Shown here: in pieces, positions 53,527-62,300 of the stretch
Layout: every line of letters starts with the position of its first letter
Position numbering within the stretch: position 1 is the stretch's first letter
Assembly (NCBI GenBank): GCA_017512985.1
Contig: JAFWEJ010000007.1
Span: 27,394-91,393 of the forward strand
Direction of reading: 5' to 3'
Length of the DNA: 64,000 nucleotides
From: Clostridia bacterium
Lineage (GTDB): Bacteria > Bacillota > Clostridia > Christensenellales > Aristaeellaceae
The notes under the pieces: model-generated
Told to the model about the DNA's origin: nothing
Seen by the model: the letters and a program-made list of their open reading frames with translations, nothing else
Databases searched by the model: none
Program-made: the position numbers and the translations under genes

Positions 53527-53865
53527 ATGGCAAGACCCAACTTTGGCGGATTTGGCGGAGGCGCCAACATGCAGCAGCTGATGCGCCAGGCGCAGAAGAT
53601 GCAGCAGCAGATGCAGGAAGCACAGGAACAGCTTGACGCGGCTGAATATGAAGCCACTTCCGGCGGCGGCATGGTCTCCGTGAAGGTAAGCGGCACGCGC
53701 GAACTGACCTCCATCACCATCGACCCCCAGGTCGTGGATCCCGACGACATCGAAATGCTCCAGGATCTGATCATGGCAGCGGTCAACGAGGCGATCCGCA
53801 AGGGCGAGGAAGCCCGCGAAGCGACCATGAGCCGCATGGCTCCGGGAATGGGCGGTCTGTTCTGA
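53527..53865 (+). CDS. YbaB/EbfC nucleoid-associated protein
   Basis: 112 residues. A Gly-rich N-terminus (PNFGGFGGGANM) precedes a coiled helix rich in Gln/Met (MQQQMQEAQEQLDAAEYEA) and the family core GGGMVSVKVSGTRELTSI. These proteins bind DNA as dimers and are typically encoded next to recR, as here. The ATG at 53527 follows GGAGGTAAGAACT; an in-frame TTG at 53512 precedes that site and is not used. Confidence 0.93.
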   Translation: MARPNFGGFGGGANMQQLMRQAQKMQQQMQEAQEQLDAAEYEATSGGGMVSVKVSGTRELTSITIDPQVVDPDDIEMLQDLIMAAVNEAIRKGEEAREATMSRMAPGMGGLF

Positions 53866-53866
53866 G

Positions 53867-54466
53867 ATGAGCGATCAGTTTGAACCTATCGCGGCCATGG
53901 CCATGGAACTGGCCAAGCTGCCCGGCATCGGCCCGAAAACGGCCCAGCGGCTCGCCTATCACCTGGCGTCCCAGCCGCAGGAGAACGTCCGGGCGCTTTC
54001 CGTTGCCCTTTGGGAAGGCCGTAAAGCCATCCGCTTCTGCGAAACCTGCGGCAACTATTCCACCGGCGACGCGTGTCCGATCTGTGCAAACCCCGCCCGC
54101 CACAACGGCCAGATCTGCGTGGTCCGCGATCCGCGTGATGTGGCAGCCCTCGAGCGCATGCATGAGTACCACGGCCTGTATCACGTGCTCCACGGCACGC
54201 TGTCCCCCATGGAAGGCGTCGGCCCGGATGATATCCATATCCGGGAACTGCTGGCCCGCCTCGGCACCGAGGAGGTTTCCGAGGTCATCCTCGCGACCAA
54301 CCCGGACGTGGAGGGCGAAGCCACCGCAACCTACATTGCCCGCCTGCTCAAGCCCATGAACGTGAAGTGCACCCGTATCGCCCACGGCGTTCCCGTCGGC
54401 GGCGATCTCGAGTACACCGACGAAGTCACCCTCTTCAAAGCCCTCGAAGGCCGCCGGGATATGTGA
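53867..54466 (+). CDS. recR: Recombination protein RecR
   Basis: 199 residues. A helix-hairpin-helix (KLPGIGPKTAQRLAYHL, ~16-32), a zinc finger (CETCGNYSTGDACPIC, ~57-72) and a TOPRIM domain with the EGEATATYIARLL segment are in the usual order. RecR helps RecF/RecO load RecA at gaps. It starts two bases after ybaB ends and is followed by rmuC two bases later. Confidence 0.95.
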   Translation: MSDQFEPIAAMAMELAKLPGIGPKTAQRLAYHLASQPQENVRALSVALWEGRKAIRFCETCGNYSTGDACPICANPARHNGQICVVRDPRDVAALERMHEYHGLYHVLHGTLSPMEGVGPDDIHIRELLARLGTEEVSEVILATNPDVEGEATATYIARLLKPMNVKCTRIAHGVPVGGDLEYTDEVTLFKALEGRRDM

Positions 54467-54468
54467 CC

Positions 54469-55749
54469 ATGACTTACGAACTCATCACTCCCCTGTTGCT
54501 GGTTCTCTGCGTCGTCCTCCTGATCATCCTTCTGATCAGGCAGGCTTCGCTTGACCATAAGCAGGAACGGGACAGGCTCTCCCAGGAACACAGCCTCGTC
54601 AACCTCGGCAACAGGCTGCTCGACGAGCTCGACGCCCAGCACGATGAAGCCGCCAAATCCCTGTATGAAGCAAACCAGTCTCTCATGACCACCCTGTCCC
54701 AGATGGGCCAGGGGCAGTCCACCCTGCTTGAAAGCATGCAGCGCCAGGTCCTTCTCTCCACCCGTAACCAGGAGGAAAAGATCAACGACCTGCGCCTGGA
54801 GAATGAGCGCCAGCTCACCGAAATGCGCAGGACCGTTGACGACCGCCTGTCCGAATCCCTGGACAGGAAGCTCGACCAGTCCTTCGCCCAGGTCAGCGAG
54901 CGCCTGGAGTCCGTTTATAAAGGCCTTGGCGAGATGCACACCCTCGCCTCCGGCGTCGGCGACCTGAAAAAGGTCCTCACCAACGTGAAAACCCGGGGCA
55001 TCTGGGGTGAGATGCAGCTTGGAAACCTGATCCGCCAGACCCTGGCGCCGGGCCAGTATGAAGAGAATATTGCCGTGGTTCCCGGCTCTGCGGAGCGCGT
55101 GGAATTCGCGGTCTGCCTCCCGGATCAGAGCGGCGGCATGGTTTATCTTCCTGTGGACAGCAAATTCCCCCAGGAGGATTATATCCGCCTCTCCGACGCT
55201 GCCCAGGGCGGAGACGCCGCCGGTGCGGAAACCGCCCGCAGGGCGCTGATCCAGCGCCTGAAGGCCGAGGCAAAAAAGATCTCGGAGAAATACATTTCTC
55301 CGCCCCATACCACGGATTTCGCCGTCATGTTCCTGCCGGTGGAAGGCCTCTATTCCGAAGCTCTCCAGACCCCGGAACTGGTGGAATCCCTCCAGCGGGA
55401 TTACAGGGTCGTCATTGCCGGCCCCGGCACCTTCTCCGCCATGCTCAACGCCCTCCAGATGGGCTTCCGCACCCTGGCGATTGAGAAGCGTTCCGGCGAA
55501 GTCTGGCTCCTTCTGGGTGAGATCAAAAAAGACTTCAACCGCTTCGCTGAAATGCTGGAAAACACCCGCCGCCGCCTGGACCAGGCCGGCGAGTCCATCG
55601 ATTCCGCCGTCACCCGTTCCCGTTCCATCCAGCGGAAACTCTCCGCCCTTGAGACCGTTCCCGCTCTTGACATTCCCGAAGAAAACCATAAAATGGAAAA
55701 CGAATCTGGATTAACAGGAGGAAATGAAAATGTGGACCTGGATCGTTAA
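54469..55749 (+). CDS. rmuC: DNA recombination protein RmuC
   Basis: 426 residues. An N-terminal membrane helix (ITPLLLVLCVVLLIILLI) is followed by a long coiled coil (~30-150) and the RmuC nuclease-like domain (GIWGEMQLGNLIRQTLAPGQY; later DSKFPQEDYIRL and EKRSGEVWLLLGEIKKDF). RmuC limits DNA inversions between repeats; the nuclease fold is predicted. The ATG follows recR by two bases without a strong site, suggesting coupling. Its last 20 bases overlap the GlsB-type gene. Confidence 0.93.
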   Translation: MTYELITPLLLVLCVVLLIILLIRQASLDHKQERDRLSQEHSLVNLGNRLLDELDAQHDEAAKSLYEANQSLMTTLSQMGQGQSTLLESMQRQVLLSTRNQEEKINDLRLENERQLTEMRRTVDDRLSESLDRKLDQSFAQVSERLESVYKGLGEMHTLASGVGDLKKVLTNVKTRGIWGEMQLGNLIRQTLAPGQYEENIAVVPGSAERVEFAVCLPDQSGGMVYLPVDSKFPQEDYIRLSDAAQGGDAAGAETARRALIQRLKAEAKKISEKYISPPHTTDFAVMFLPVEGLYSEALQTPELVESLQRDYRVVIAGPGTFSAMLNALQMGFRTLAIEKRSGEVWLLLGEIKKDFNRFAEMLENTRRRLDQAGESIDSAVTRSRSIQRKLSALETVPALDIPEENHKMENESGLTGGNENVDLDR

Positions 55750-55975
55750 GATTGCCCTGTGGGCGCTGTCCGGTGTGCTGGCCAGCAAAATCATGAACAG
55801 CCCCAAACCCAACGGCTGGCTCGTCAACATCCTGCTCGGCATGGTCGGCGGCGTCGTCGGCAGTGTGCTGTGCAAGCTCATCGGCATTGATGCCTATCAC
55901 GGAATCTGGAATATCATTGCTTCCGTCGGCGGCGCCTGCCTCGTCATCTGGCTGGTCAGGAAATTCGCCAAATAA
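55730..55975 (+). CDS. GlsB/YeaQ/YmgE-family small membrane protein
   Basis: 81 residues with three hydrophobic helices, Gly-rich (GVLASKIMNS, ILLGMVGGVVGSVL, IASVGGACLVIWLV). This matches transglycosylase-associated (GlsB) membrane proteins linked to envelope stress. I start at 55730, eight bases after AGGAGG; the ATG at 55724 is two bases from it. It is inside the end of rmuC by 20 bases. Confidence 0.85.
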   Translation: MWTWIVKIALWALSGVLASKIMNSPKPNGWLVNILLGMVGGVVGSVLCKLIGIDAYHGIWNIIASVGGACLVIWLVRKFAK

Positions 55976-55995
55976 ATTCTTCAGCATAAAAAACA

Positions 55996-56019
55996 TCCGC
56001 TGCATCAATTTGCAGCGGA
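55996..56019. terminator. Bidirectional terminator between glsB-type gene and galM
   Basis: Perfect 9-bp stem TCCGCTGCA / TGCAGCGGA with a 6-base loop. A T run follows on the minus strand (six T) and a shorter one on the plus strand. It serves the convergent genes ending at 55975 and 56036. Confidence 0.85.
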
Positions 56020-56035
56020 CGTTTTCTTTATCTTC

Positions 56036-57103
56036 CTAATCATCAGCCCGGAACGCGTAGATCGTCGTCGTATCATATTTCTCACCGGGCCGCAGAACGG
56101 TGGTCCCGGGGAAATTGGAATGATTCGGATCGTCCGGGCAGTGCTGCGTCTCCAGGCAGAATCCGGAGAAATGTCCGTAATCCATTCCTTCCTTTCCGCC
56201 CTTCACGTCCAGCGTACATGCTGTATAAAGCTGGATGGCGGGCTGGTCCGTCAGCACTTCCATATACCGGCCGCTTTCCTCATGCCAGGCGCTGGCGGCG
56301 GCACCCATGGCTTCTCCCTTGCGGAGCACGAAGTTGTGGTCGTATCCGCCCGCGGGGATCATCTGGGGGCAGGTCTCATATACTTCCAGGCCTTCGCCGA
56401 TCAGCAGTCCGTCGCGCAGGTCCAGCGGCGTCCCGACAACGGGCATATAATCTCCCGTGGGGATCAGGCCGGCGTCCACCTTGGTAATCACATCCGCGTC
56501 GATCGACACTTCATGGTCCTTCACCGTGCCGTGCTTATGGCCGCCCAGGTTGAAGTAGGTATGGTTGGTCAGGTTGCACAGGGTGGGCTTGTCCGTGGTC
56601 GCTTCATAGCGGATGATCAGGTCGCACATATCGTTCCAGGTATAGGTGACGGTCACGTCCAGGCTGCCGGGATAGTTCTCCTCGCCGTCCGGGGAAATCC
56701 GGTGGAACGAAACGGAATCCTCATGCTCGCCTTCCTTCGCCGTACCGGTCCAGAAATGCTGGGCAAAGCCCACATTGCCACCGTGAAGATGATTCACGCC
56801 GTGATCGTTCAGGGCAACCTGGTACTCTTTGCCGTCAATGGAGAATTTTCCGGCGCCGATGCGGTTGCCGTAGCGGCCGACTGTGTCGCCGAAGCATCCG
56901 TGCGGCCCGATATAGCGCTCCAGGGAATCAAAGCCCAGGGCCACGTCGTCCATGTTGCCGCCGGCGTCCGGTACGATGATGGAAACGCAGATCGCGCCCC
57001 ACTCCATCACGGACACAGACGCGCCCATCGCATTGGTCATCGTAAACTTATGAACATCCTTCCCTTTGGGACTCTTCCCCCAAACTTCTGCCTTAATCGA
57101 CAT
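56036..57103 (-). CDS. galM: Aldose 1-epimerase
   Basis: A 355-residue galactose mutarotase that interconverts alpha and beta anomers of hexoses. Characteristic pieces are GDTVGRYGNRIGAGKF (~71-86), LHGG (~108), LTNHTYFNLGG (~180) with the catalytic His, and a C-terminal Glu in GFCLETQHCPDDPN. The start at 57103 follows GGGGAGG with a seven-base spacer; a start at 57133 would precede it. With xylB in the same direction it suggests use of plant sugars. Confidence 0.93.
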   Translation of the reverse strand: MSIKAEVWGKSPKGKDVHKFTMTNAMGASVSVMEWGAICVSIIVPDAGGNMDDVALGFDSLERYIGPHGCFGDTVGRYGNRIGAGKFSIDGKEYQVALNDHGVNHLHGGNVGFAQHFWTGTAKEGEHEDSVSFHRISPDGEENYPGSLDVTVTYTWNDMCDLIIRYEATTDKPTLCNLTNHTYFNLGGHKHGTVKDHEVSIDADVITKVDAGLIPTGDYMPVVGTPLDLRDGLLIGEGLEVYETCPQMIPAGGYDHNFVLRKGEAMGAAASAWHEESGRYMEVLTDQPAIQLYTACTLDVKGGKEGMDYGHFSGFCLETQHCPDDPNHSNFPGTTVLRPGEKYDTTTIYAFRADD

Positions 57104-57121
57104 CTCTCTGCCTCCCCGTAT

Positions 57122-57172
57122 TGCATTGGACAATCAATTGTTCATTATTCATTTTTCATTATTCATTGGTAT
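57122..57172. repeat. Heptanucleotide array (copy 7)
   Basis: Degenerate heptamers (TTTTCAT, TATTCAT, TGTTCAT) between galM and nrdR; the array touches the stop codon of nrdR at 57173. Confidence 0.82.
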
Positions 57173-57631
57173 TCACATTTTCTCGTCGACCAGCTTCTTC
57201 AGCTCGTTCATGAACGTACCGACGTCAGTGAACTTCCGGTACACCGCGGCAAACCGCACATACGCGACGTCGTTCAGTTCCTTCAGTTCCGCCATAACCA
57301 TATCGCCGATCTTCTCGCTCTGGATTTCCCCGTCCATTGAGGAGTAGGCTTTCTGCTCAACCCGCGTGACGATCTCGTCGATCTGCTGCATGCTCACAGG
57401 AAGCTTGTCGCAGGCATGCAGGATACCGGCCTTGATCTTCTGGCTGTCAAAGCTTTCACGGCGGCCGTCCCGTTTCACGACAAACAGGGGACTGAGTTCA
57501 ACCTTTTCATAGGTTGTGAACCGTCTGCCGCAGTTTGTGCATTCCCTTCTGCGCCGGATGCTGTTTCCGTCATCCGTCGGCCGGGAGTCGATCACCTTGC
57601 TGTCCAGGCAGCTGCAATACTGACACTTCAT
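57173..57631 (-). CDS. nrdR: Transcriptional repressor NrdR
   Basis: 152 residues. An N-terminal zinc ribbon (CQYCSCLDSKVIDSRP...CTNCGRRFTTYE) is followed by an ATP-cone domain (VVKRDGRRESFDSQKI). NrdR senses (d)ATP and represses ribonucleotide reductase genes through paired NrdR boxes; no nrd gene is in the window. A GGAGG site precedes the ATG. Confidence 0.96.
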   Translation of the reverse strand: MKCQYCSCLDSKVIDSRPTDDGNSIRRRRECTNCGRRFTTYEKVELSPLFVVKRDGRRESFDSQKIKAGILHACDKLPVSMQQIDEIVTRVEQKAYSSMDGEIQSEKIGDMVMAELKELNDVAYVRFAAVYRKFTDVGTFMNELKKLVDEKM

Positions 57632-57649
57632 TCAATAATCCTCCATCAA

Positions 57650-59176
57650 TTAGTCCAGCTGTCCGAGCTGTTTGTACAGGTCTTTATTCGCCTTATACAG
57701 TTCTGTGAACACCTTGTATACCTTGGCGTATTTCGGAACATTCTCCGCGATCGGATCCTGCGCGGGATTGACCTTGATCATCGCGCGGCACGCTTCCTGC
57801 ACGCTGCTGTACAGTCCCGCGCCGACGCCGGCCAGGATCGCCACGCCCAGGGCGGGGCCTTCCGTATTCACCGTGGTCGCCACGGGGCAGTTCATCACGT
57901 CCGCCAGCATCTGCCGCCACAGCGGGCTCTTTCCGCCGCCGCCGCAAGCCAGCATCGTCTCAGGCGCGACGCCCATGCCGGCCAGCACGCCCAGGCAGTC
58001 GTTCAGGCTGTAGGTCACGCCTTCCATCACCGCGCGCAGCAGGTCCCGGCGCTGGTGCATCGCGCTCAGTCCGAAGAAAATGCCGCGGCAGTCGCTGTCC
58101 AGGTGAGGCGTCCGCTCGCCCATCAGGTACGGCGCGTAGATCAGCTTGTTCGCGCCGATGGGGCTCTGGGCCGCTTCCTGGTTCGTCAGTTCATAGGTGT
58201 CCACGCCCATTGCTTCCGCGGCAATCTTTTCAGCGCCGCAGAAATTGTCGCGGAACCACTTCAGGCTCAGGCCGGCCGCCTGGGTCACGCCCATCACGTG
58301 CCATGCGCCGGGCACCGCGCAGCAGAAAGTGTGTACGCGGCCCTTGGGGTCGATTGCCAGTTTGTCGGTATGCGCGAACACCACGCCGCTCGTTCCGATG
58401 GTCGTGAACGCTTTCCCGTCTTCCACAACGCCGGTGCCGACAGCAGCAGCCGCGTTGTCGCCTGCGCCGCCGACCACCAGCGTATCCGTGCTCAGTCCGG
58501 TCAGTTCCGCGGCTTTCGCGGAGATGTGTCCGGTCACTTCGCAGCTCTCATAAACCTTGGCCAGCATGCTCTTGTCAATATCCAGAATGCCCAGCAGCTC
58601 GTCGCTCCAGCAGCGGTTCGGCACATCCAGCATCTGCATGCCGCTCGCGTCCGATACTTCCGTGGCAAAATCGCCGGTCAGCATAAAGCGGACATAATCC
58701 TTGGGCAGGAGCACATGTTTGCACTTTTTGTAGTTTTCCGGCTCATGGTTCCGCACCCAGATGAGTTTCGACAGGGTGAATCCCGGCAGCGCGGGGTTCG
58801 CGGTGATCCGGATCAGGTTGTCATATCCGACCTTTGCGGTAATCTCTTCGCATTCCCTGGCTGTCCGCTGGTCGCACCAGATGATGGAGGGACGGATAAC
58901 CTCGTCCTTCTCATCCAGCATCACCAGGCCGTGCATCTGGCCGCTGATGCCCAGGGATACCACATCTTCCTTATTGACGCCGCTCTTTTCCAGCACGGTA
59001 CGGATCGTGCTGACCGCCGCGTTATACCAGTCCTTGGGATCCTGTTCCGCCCAGCCGTTCTGCGGCTGATACATCGGATACTCCACCGTCGCGGAGGCGA
59101 TACCCTTCCCATTCTGGTCAAACAATACTGTCTTTGTACCGGATGTTCCCAGGTCGATCCCAAGCAGGTATTTCAT
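57650..59176 (-). CDS. xylB: Xylulokinase
   Basis: A 508-residue FGGY-family sugar kinase that phosphorylates D-xylulose to xylulose-5-phosphate. The first ATP-binding region is GIDLGTSGTKTVLFD (~6-20). The sugar site includes SGQMHGLVML and WCDQRT, and the second domain has GAGDNAAAAVGTG and ACGGGGKSPLWRQ. The M-H-G pattern after SGQ is typical of xylulokinases. Promoter and operator are visible upstream. No xylA is in the window. Confidence 0.93.
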   Translation of the reverse strand: MKYLLGIDLGTSGTKTVLFDQNGKGIASATVEYPMYQPQNGWAEQDPKDWYNAAVSTIRTVLEKSGVNKEDVVSLGISGQMHGLVMLDEKDEVIRPSIIWCDQRTARECEEITAKVGYDNLIRITANPALPGFTLSKLIWVRNHEPENYKKCKHVLLPKDYVRFMLTGDFATEVSDASGMQMLDVPNRCWSDELLGILDIDKSMLAKVYESCEVTGHISAKAAELTGLSTDTLVVGGAGDNAAAAVGTGVVEDGKAFTTIGTSGVVFAHTDKLAIDPKGRVHTFCCAVPGAWHVMGVTQAAGLSLKWFRDNFCGAEKIAAEAMGVDTYELTNQEAAQSPIGANKLIYAPYLMGERTPHLDSDCRGIFFGLSAMHQRRDLLRAVMEGVTYSLNDCLGVLAGMGVAPETMLACGGGGKSPLWRQMLADVMNCPVATTVNTEGPALGVAILAGVGAGLYSSVQEACRAMIKVNPAQDPIAENVPKYAKVYKVFTELYKANKDLYKQLGQLD

Positions 59177-59195
59177 ATGCAGCTTTCCTCTCTAT

Positions 59196-59256
59196 CCACT
59201 AAATATAGTGGTTATTCACTGAGACTTATTATAGTCTTGTGGTTTTTCCCTGTCAA
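59196..59256 (-). promoter_or_regulatory. Near-consensus xylB promoter with operator-like repeat
   Basis: On the minus strand TTGACA (59256-59251), 17 bases, TATAAT (59233-59228) is a perfect sigma-A match. A 6+6 inverted repeat CCACTA-AATA-TAGTGG at 59196-59211 lies just downstream of the expected start, where a repressor would block transcription. Sugar-responsive control (XylR-type ROK repressor or other) is inferred. Confidence 0.8.
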
Positions 59257-59344
59257 TACTAAAAGGCACTTGCGTTCAGTGATTGTATGCGGTTGTACGG
59301 CCGTTTCAGCCGCCCCGGACGGAATCCTTTATTTCCATAACAAA

Positions 59345-59367
59345 GGGGCTGGCTTTTCGCCAGCCCC
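59345..59367 (-). terminator. Terminator of the second Cna_B gene
   Basis: On the minus strand GGGGCTGGC / GCCAGCCCC with a 5-base loop, followed by a short T stretch, 17 bases past the stop codon. Confidence 0.7.
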
Positions 59368-59383
59368 GGTGGGGTGTGTCTGA

Positions 59384-62300
59384 TCAGTCGAAGCAGTCAC
59401 CGACATGGTTGATAATGACCTCGACGCCCAGGGGTGTTTCATAGTCCGGCAGTTCCTCCAGCGTACCGGGGGTCTTCGGCTTCTTGCCTGTGCCCGGCGG
59501 TGTCTCCGGCCGCTTCCAAACTGTGTTGGTAAAGGTAGTCGTATTGCCTTCAGTTACCACACTGGTCAGGTCGTAACCGAGCACGGTCTGTTCCGTCCAG
59601 GTGTATGTGACAGGCTGTCCGTTCACCACGGTCGGCAGGTCGTCAATGGTGGCAGTCCACTTGTTCTTTGCGTTCAGGATCACGATCATGCCGTTGCTGA
59701 GCTTCATCGCGATGCTGGTCGGCCGTTTCTTCTGCTCGTCGTTGTTGTCAGCCCATACCTTCTTCACCGTCACGCTGGTCGGTTCAGGCACATAGGTGTT
59801 CCGGATATTGAATCCGTTGATCTCCGTCTCATACCAGTCAACCGGATCCTCCGTGATGGTATAGGCGATTTCATGCCTTTCCGCCTTGCCTTCCTCGTTC
59901 ACCGTTTCCGTGAAGCGCGGCAGTCCGGTAAATACGGTCCGCCAGTTGTTCTCTTCTGTCAGTATGTCGCTCGTTTTTTCTTCGCCGTCCGCCAGCAGCC
60001 TGACCTTAATGAACTCAGGCCTGTTGCCGTACTTGTTGTTGTTGTCGTTCCAGGTCTTGTAGACCGGAATGTCCTTCGGGCTGTCGTCCGGGCCGAAAGG
60101 CTCCCAGGGTTCGATCGCAAATTCCTTTTCAAGCAGGAGTTTCCCTGTATCATAGGTATTTGTAACCGTGAATTTCAGTTCGCCGTCTGCACCGGTTTCC
60201 ATCCTGATGTCGCAATCGTAGCCTGCAGGAACGGTTTCCTCCGCGACCGTGTAAACAATCTCTCGGGTCGTGTCGTCCTCGCGGCAGTTCTTCAGCTCGG
60301 TCCAGTTTGCGCTCCAGTTGTTGGAAGCGTCCAGGGTGGCCGTTTCAATCGCTTTGCCGTCGGCATACAGCACTACGTTAATGCTCGGCTCGCGCTTGTT
60401 CGCCGCGTTGTCGTTGTCTTCCCATTCCTTCTTCACGCTGATTTCCACCGTATCCGGTGTATGCTTGTTTGTCAGCGTGCTCAGGGTGCCGCTCGTTCCG
60501 ATATTGGAGAGGCTGACCACAACCAGCCCGGAATAATCCGGAGTATAGCCTTCAACCGCGGCCTCAGTCCATTCGTATGTGTATTCCTTGAGTTCTTCAC
60601 CGTCCACATAGACCGCGTCCAGGTTGGGCACCATAGCCATCCAGTTGTTGTCCGGATTCAGTTCAACTTCCTTGATCAGCTTGGTTTCCTTACCGTTCTG
60701 CAGCAGCTGCACGGTAATGTTCCCGCGGATGCCGTCACGGTTGTCGTCGTCATCCCAGACCTTGTGGATAGCGGCGGACAGCTTCTTCATGGTATCCTTC
60801 GCAACGATCACGCCGTCACCGTTGACTTCAATATATGCGCTCGTTTCCGCGCTGACCAGCAGTCCGTTCTCATCGACAGTCTTTTCGTCGTTGAAAATGA
60901 CCTTCCCCTGGTCATTGATCATGAAGTAGCAGGACTGCTTCCACAGCAGGTAGCCGTTCGGCTTAACCGTTTCCTCAAGCCTGTAGATCTTGTTGATCTC
61001 CAGGTTTTCGAGCGGGTGCGCCTCGCTTGCCCTGGTGGTGAATTCATCCATCAGTTCGCCTGCTTCGTCCCAGACCTTAAACTCAGCGCCGGGCAGCAGG
61101 ACATCCTTCTTGTCCGCGTCTACCTTCATGATCGGGGTCACGATATTGGTGAAGGTAATCGTAATGGTGTCAGTATTCGGGTTGGTCGCGTCGGGAGAAG
61201 CCGTGGCAGTAATCGTTCCGGCCAGGTCATCCGTCAGGGTGACCGTAATATCCACAGGCCTCGTCTCATAAGTGACCGCGGCGTCCTTCGGATCGTCAGT
61301 GCTTCCGTCCGGAATGTGTTCAATGATCCGATAGTCGATGGTCATGGTCTTGACCCTCTGACCGTTCACTTCCGTGATCGGCGTGTCGCCAAAGGTCTCC
61401 TGCGTGTACTTCAGGTCGTTCAGGCCTTCAAAGGCGATCTTTCCGGCTCCGTCGTTAACAACGGTCGTGATATAGACCGGCGTTTCGATTGTGTTGCCGC
61501 CGGCGTCGACACTCTTATCAATCCGGTACAGTTCGAATGAGAACATGCCTTCTGCCAGGGTCCGTCTCAGCAGGATCTTCCTGGCATACAGGTCGATGCT
61601 GCCATTTGACTCGTATGTATTGATGAAGGTCTTGTCTGCACCGCTTGTGGAAACTGTTCCTTCAAAGACCAGCTTGCTGTTGCTGTATCCGTCAACCGTC
61701 TGTCCGTCGGAGATCTCCTTGTCGCCAACCTTGATTTCTGTCGCCTTATAGGTTGCCTCTGCAGGCAGATCCTTGATCAGCAGGAATTCTCCGGCCCTCA
61801 GGACCACATTGGGCGTGATGAATCCGTCGTCGCCGATCGTCACGGACGTTGTGTGCGGATCGTTGATCAGTGCAGTACGGTCTTCGCTCCAGATCTTCTT
61901 CACCGCCGGATAGGTGGCTGCAAGCTTGACATTTCCGGTTGCAGGCACACTCAGCTGTACGGTGAAGGTGAATTCCTTCTCCTTGTCAACCTCGCCGGTC
62001 GTGTTCACGGTCTTGGAGATCTTCAGGTCGCCGACATTGATGTTGTTGGTGATTTCAGCAACCGGCACGTCTCCGGTACCGTCCTTAATCACCTTTACAA
62101 TGCCGTCCGCAGGATCCTGGTCAAGCAGGTGGATGCCCTTTTCCTTCTGTGCGGAAGCGAGCACTTCAGTGATCAGGTAATCACCTGTCGGCAGTCCTTC
62201 AATAACAGCGTAGCCGCCTTCATCCTTAGACGAGATGCTGTTGATATCTGTCACATCACTGAGCGATACAGCGCTTACCTCACCCTGGTCATTGATAGTC

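Noticed and set aside
2968-57172. CRISPR interpretation of the heptad arrays
   Set aside because: Units are only 7 bases, contiguous, degenerate and without spacers; no cas gene is present.
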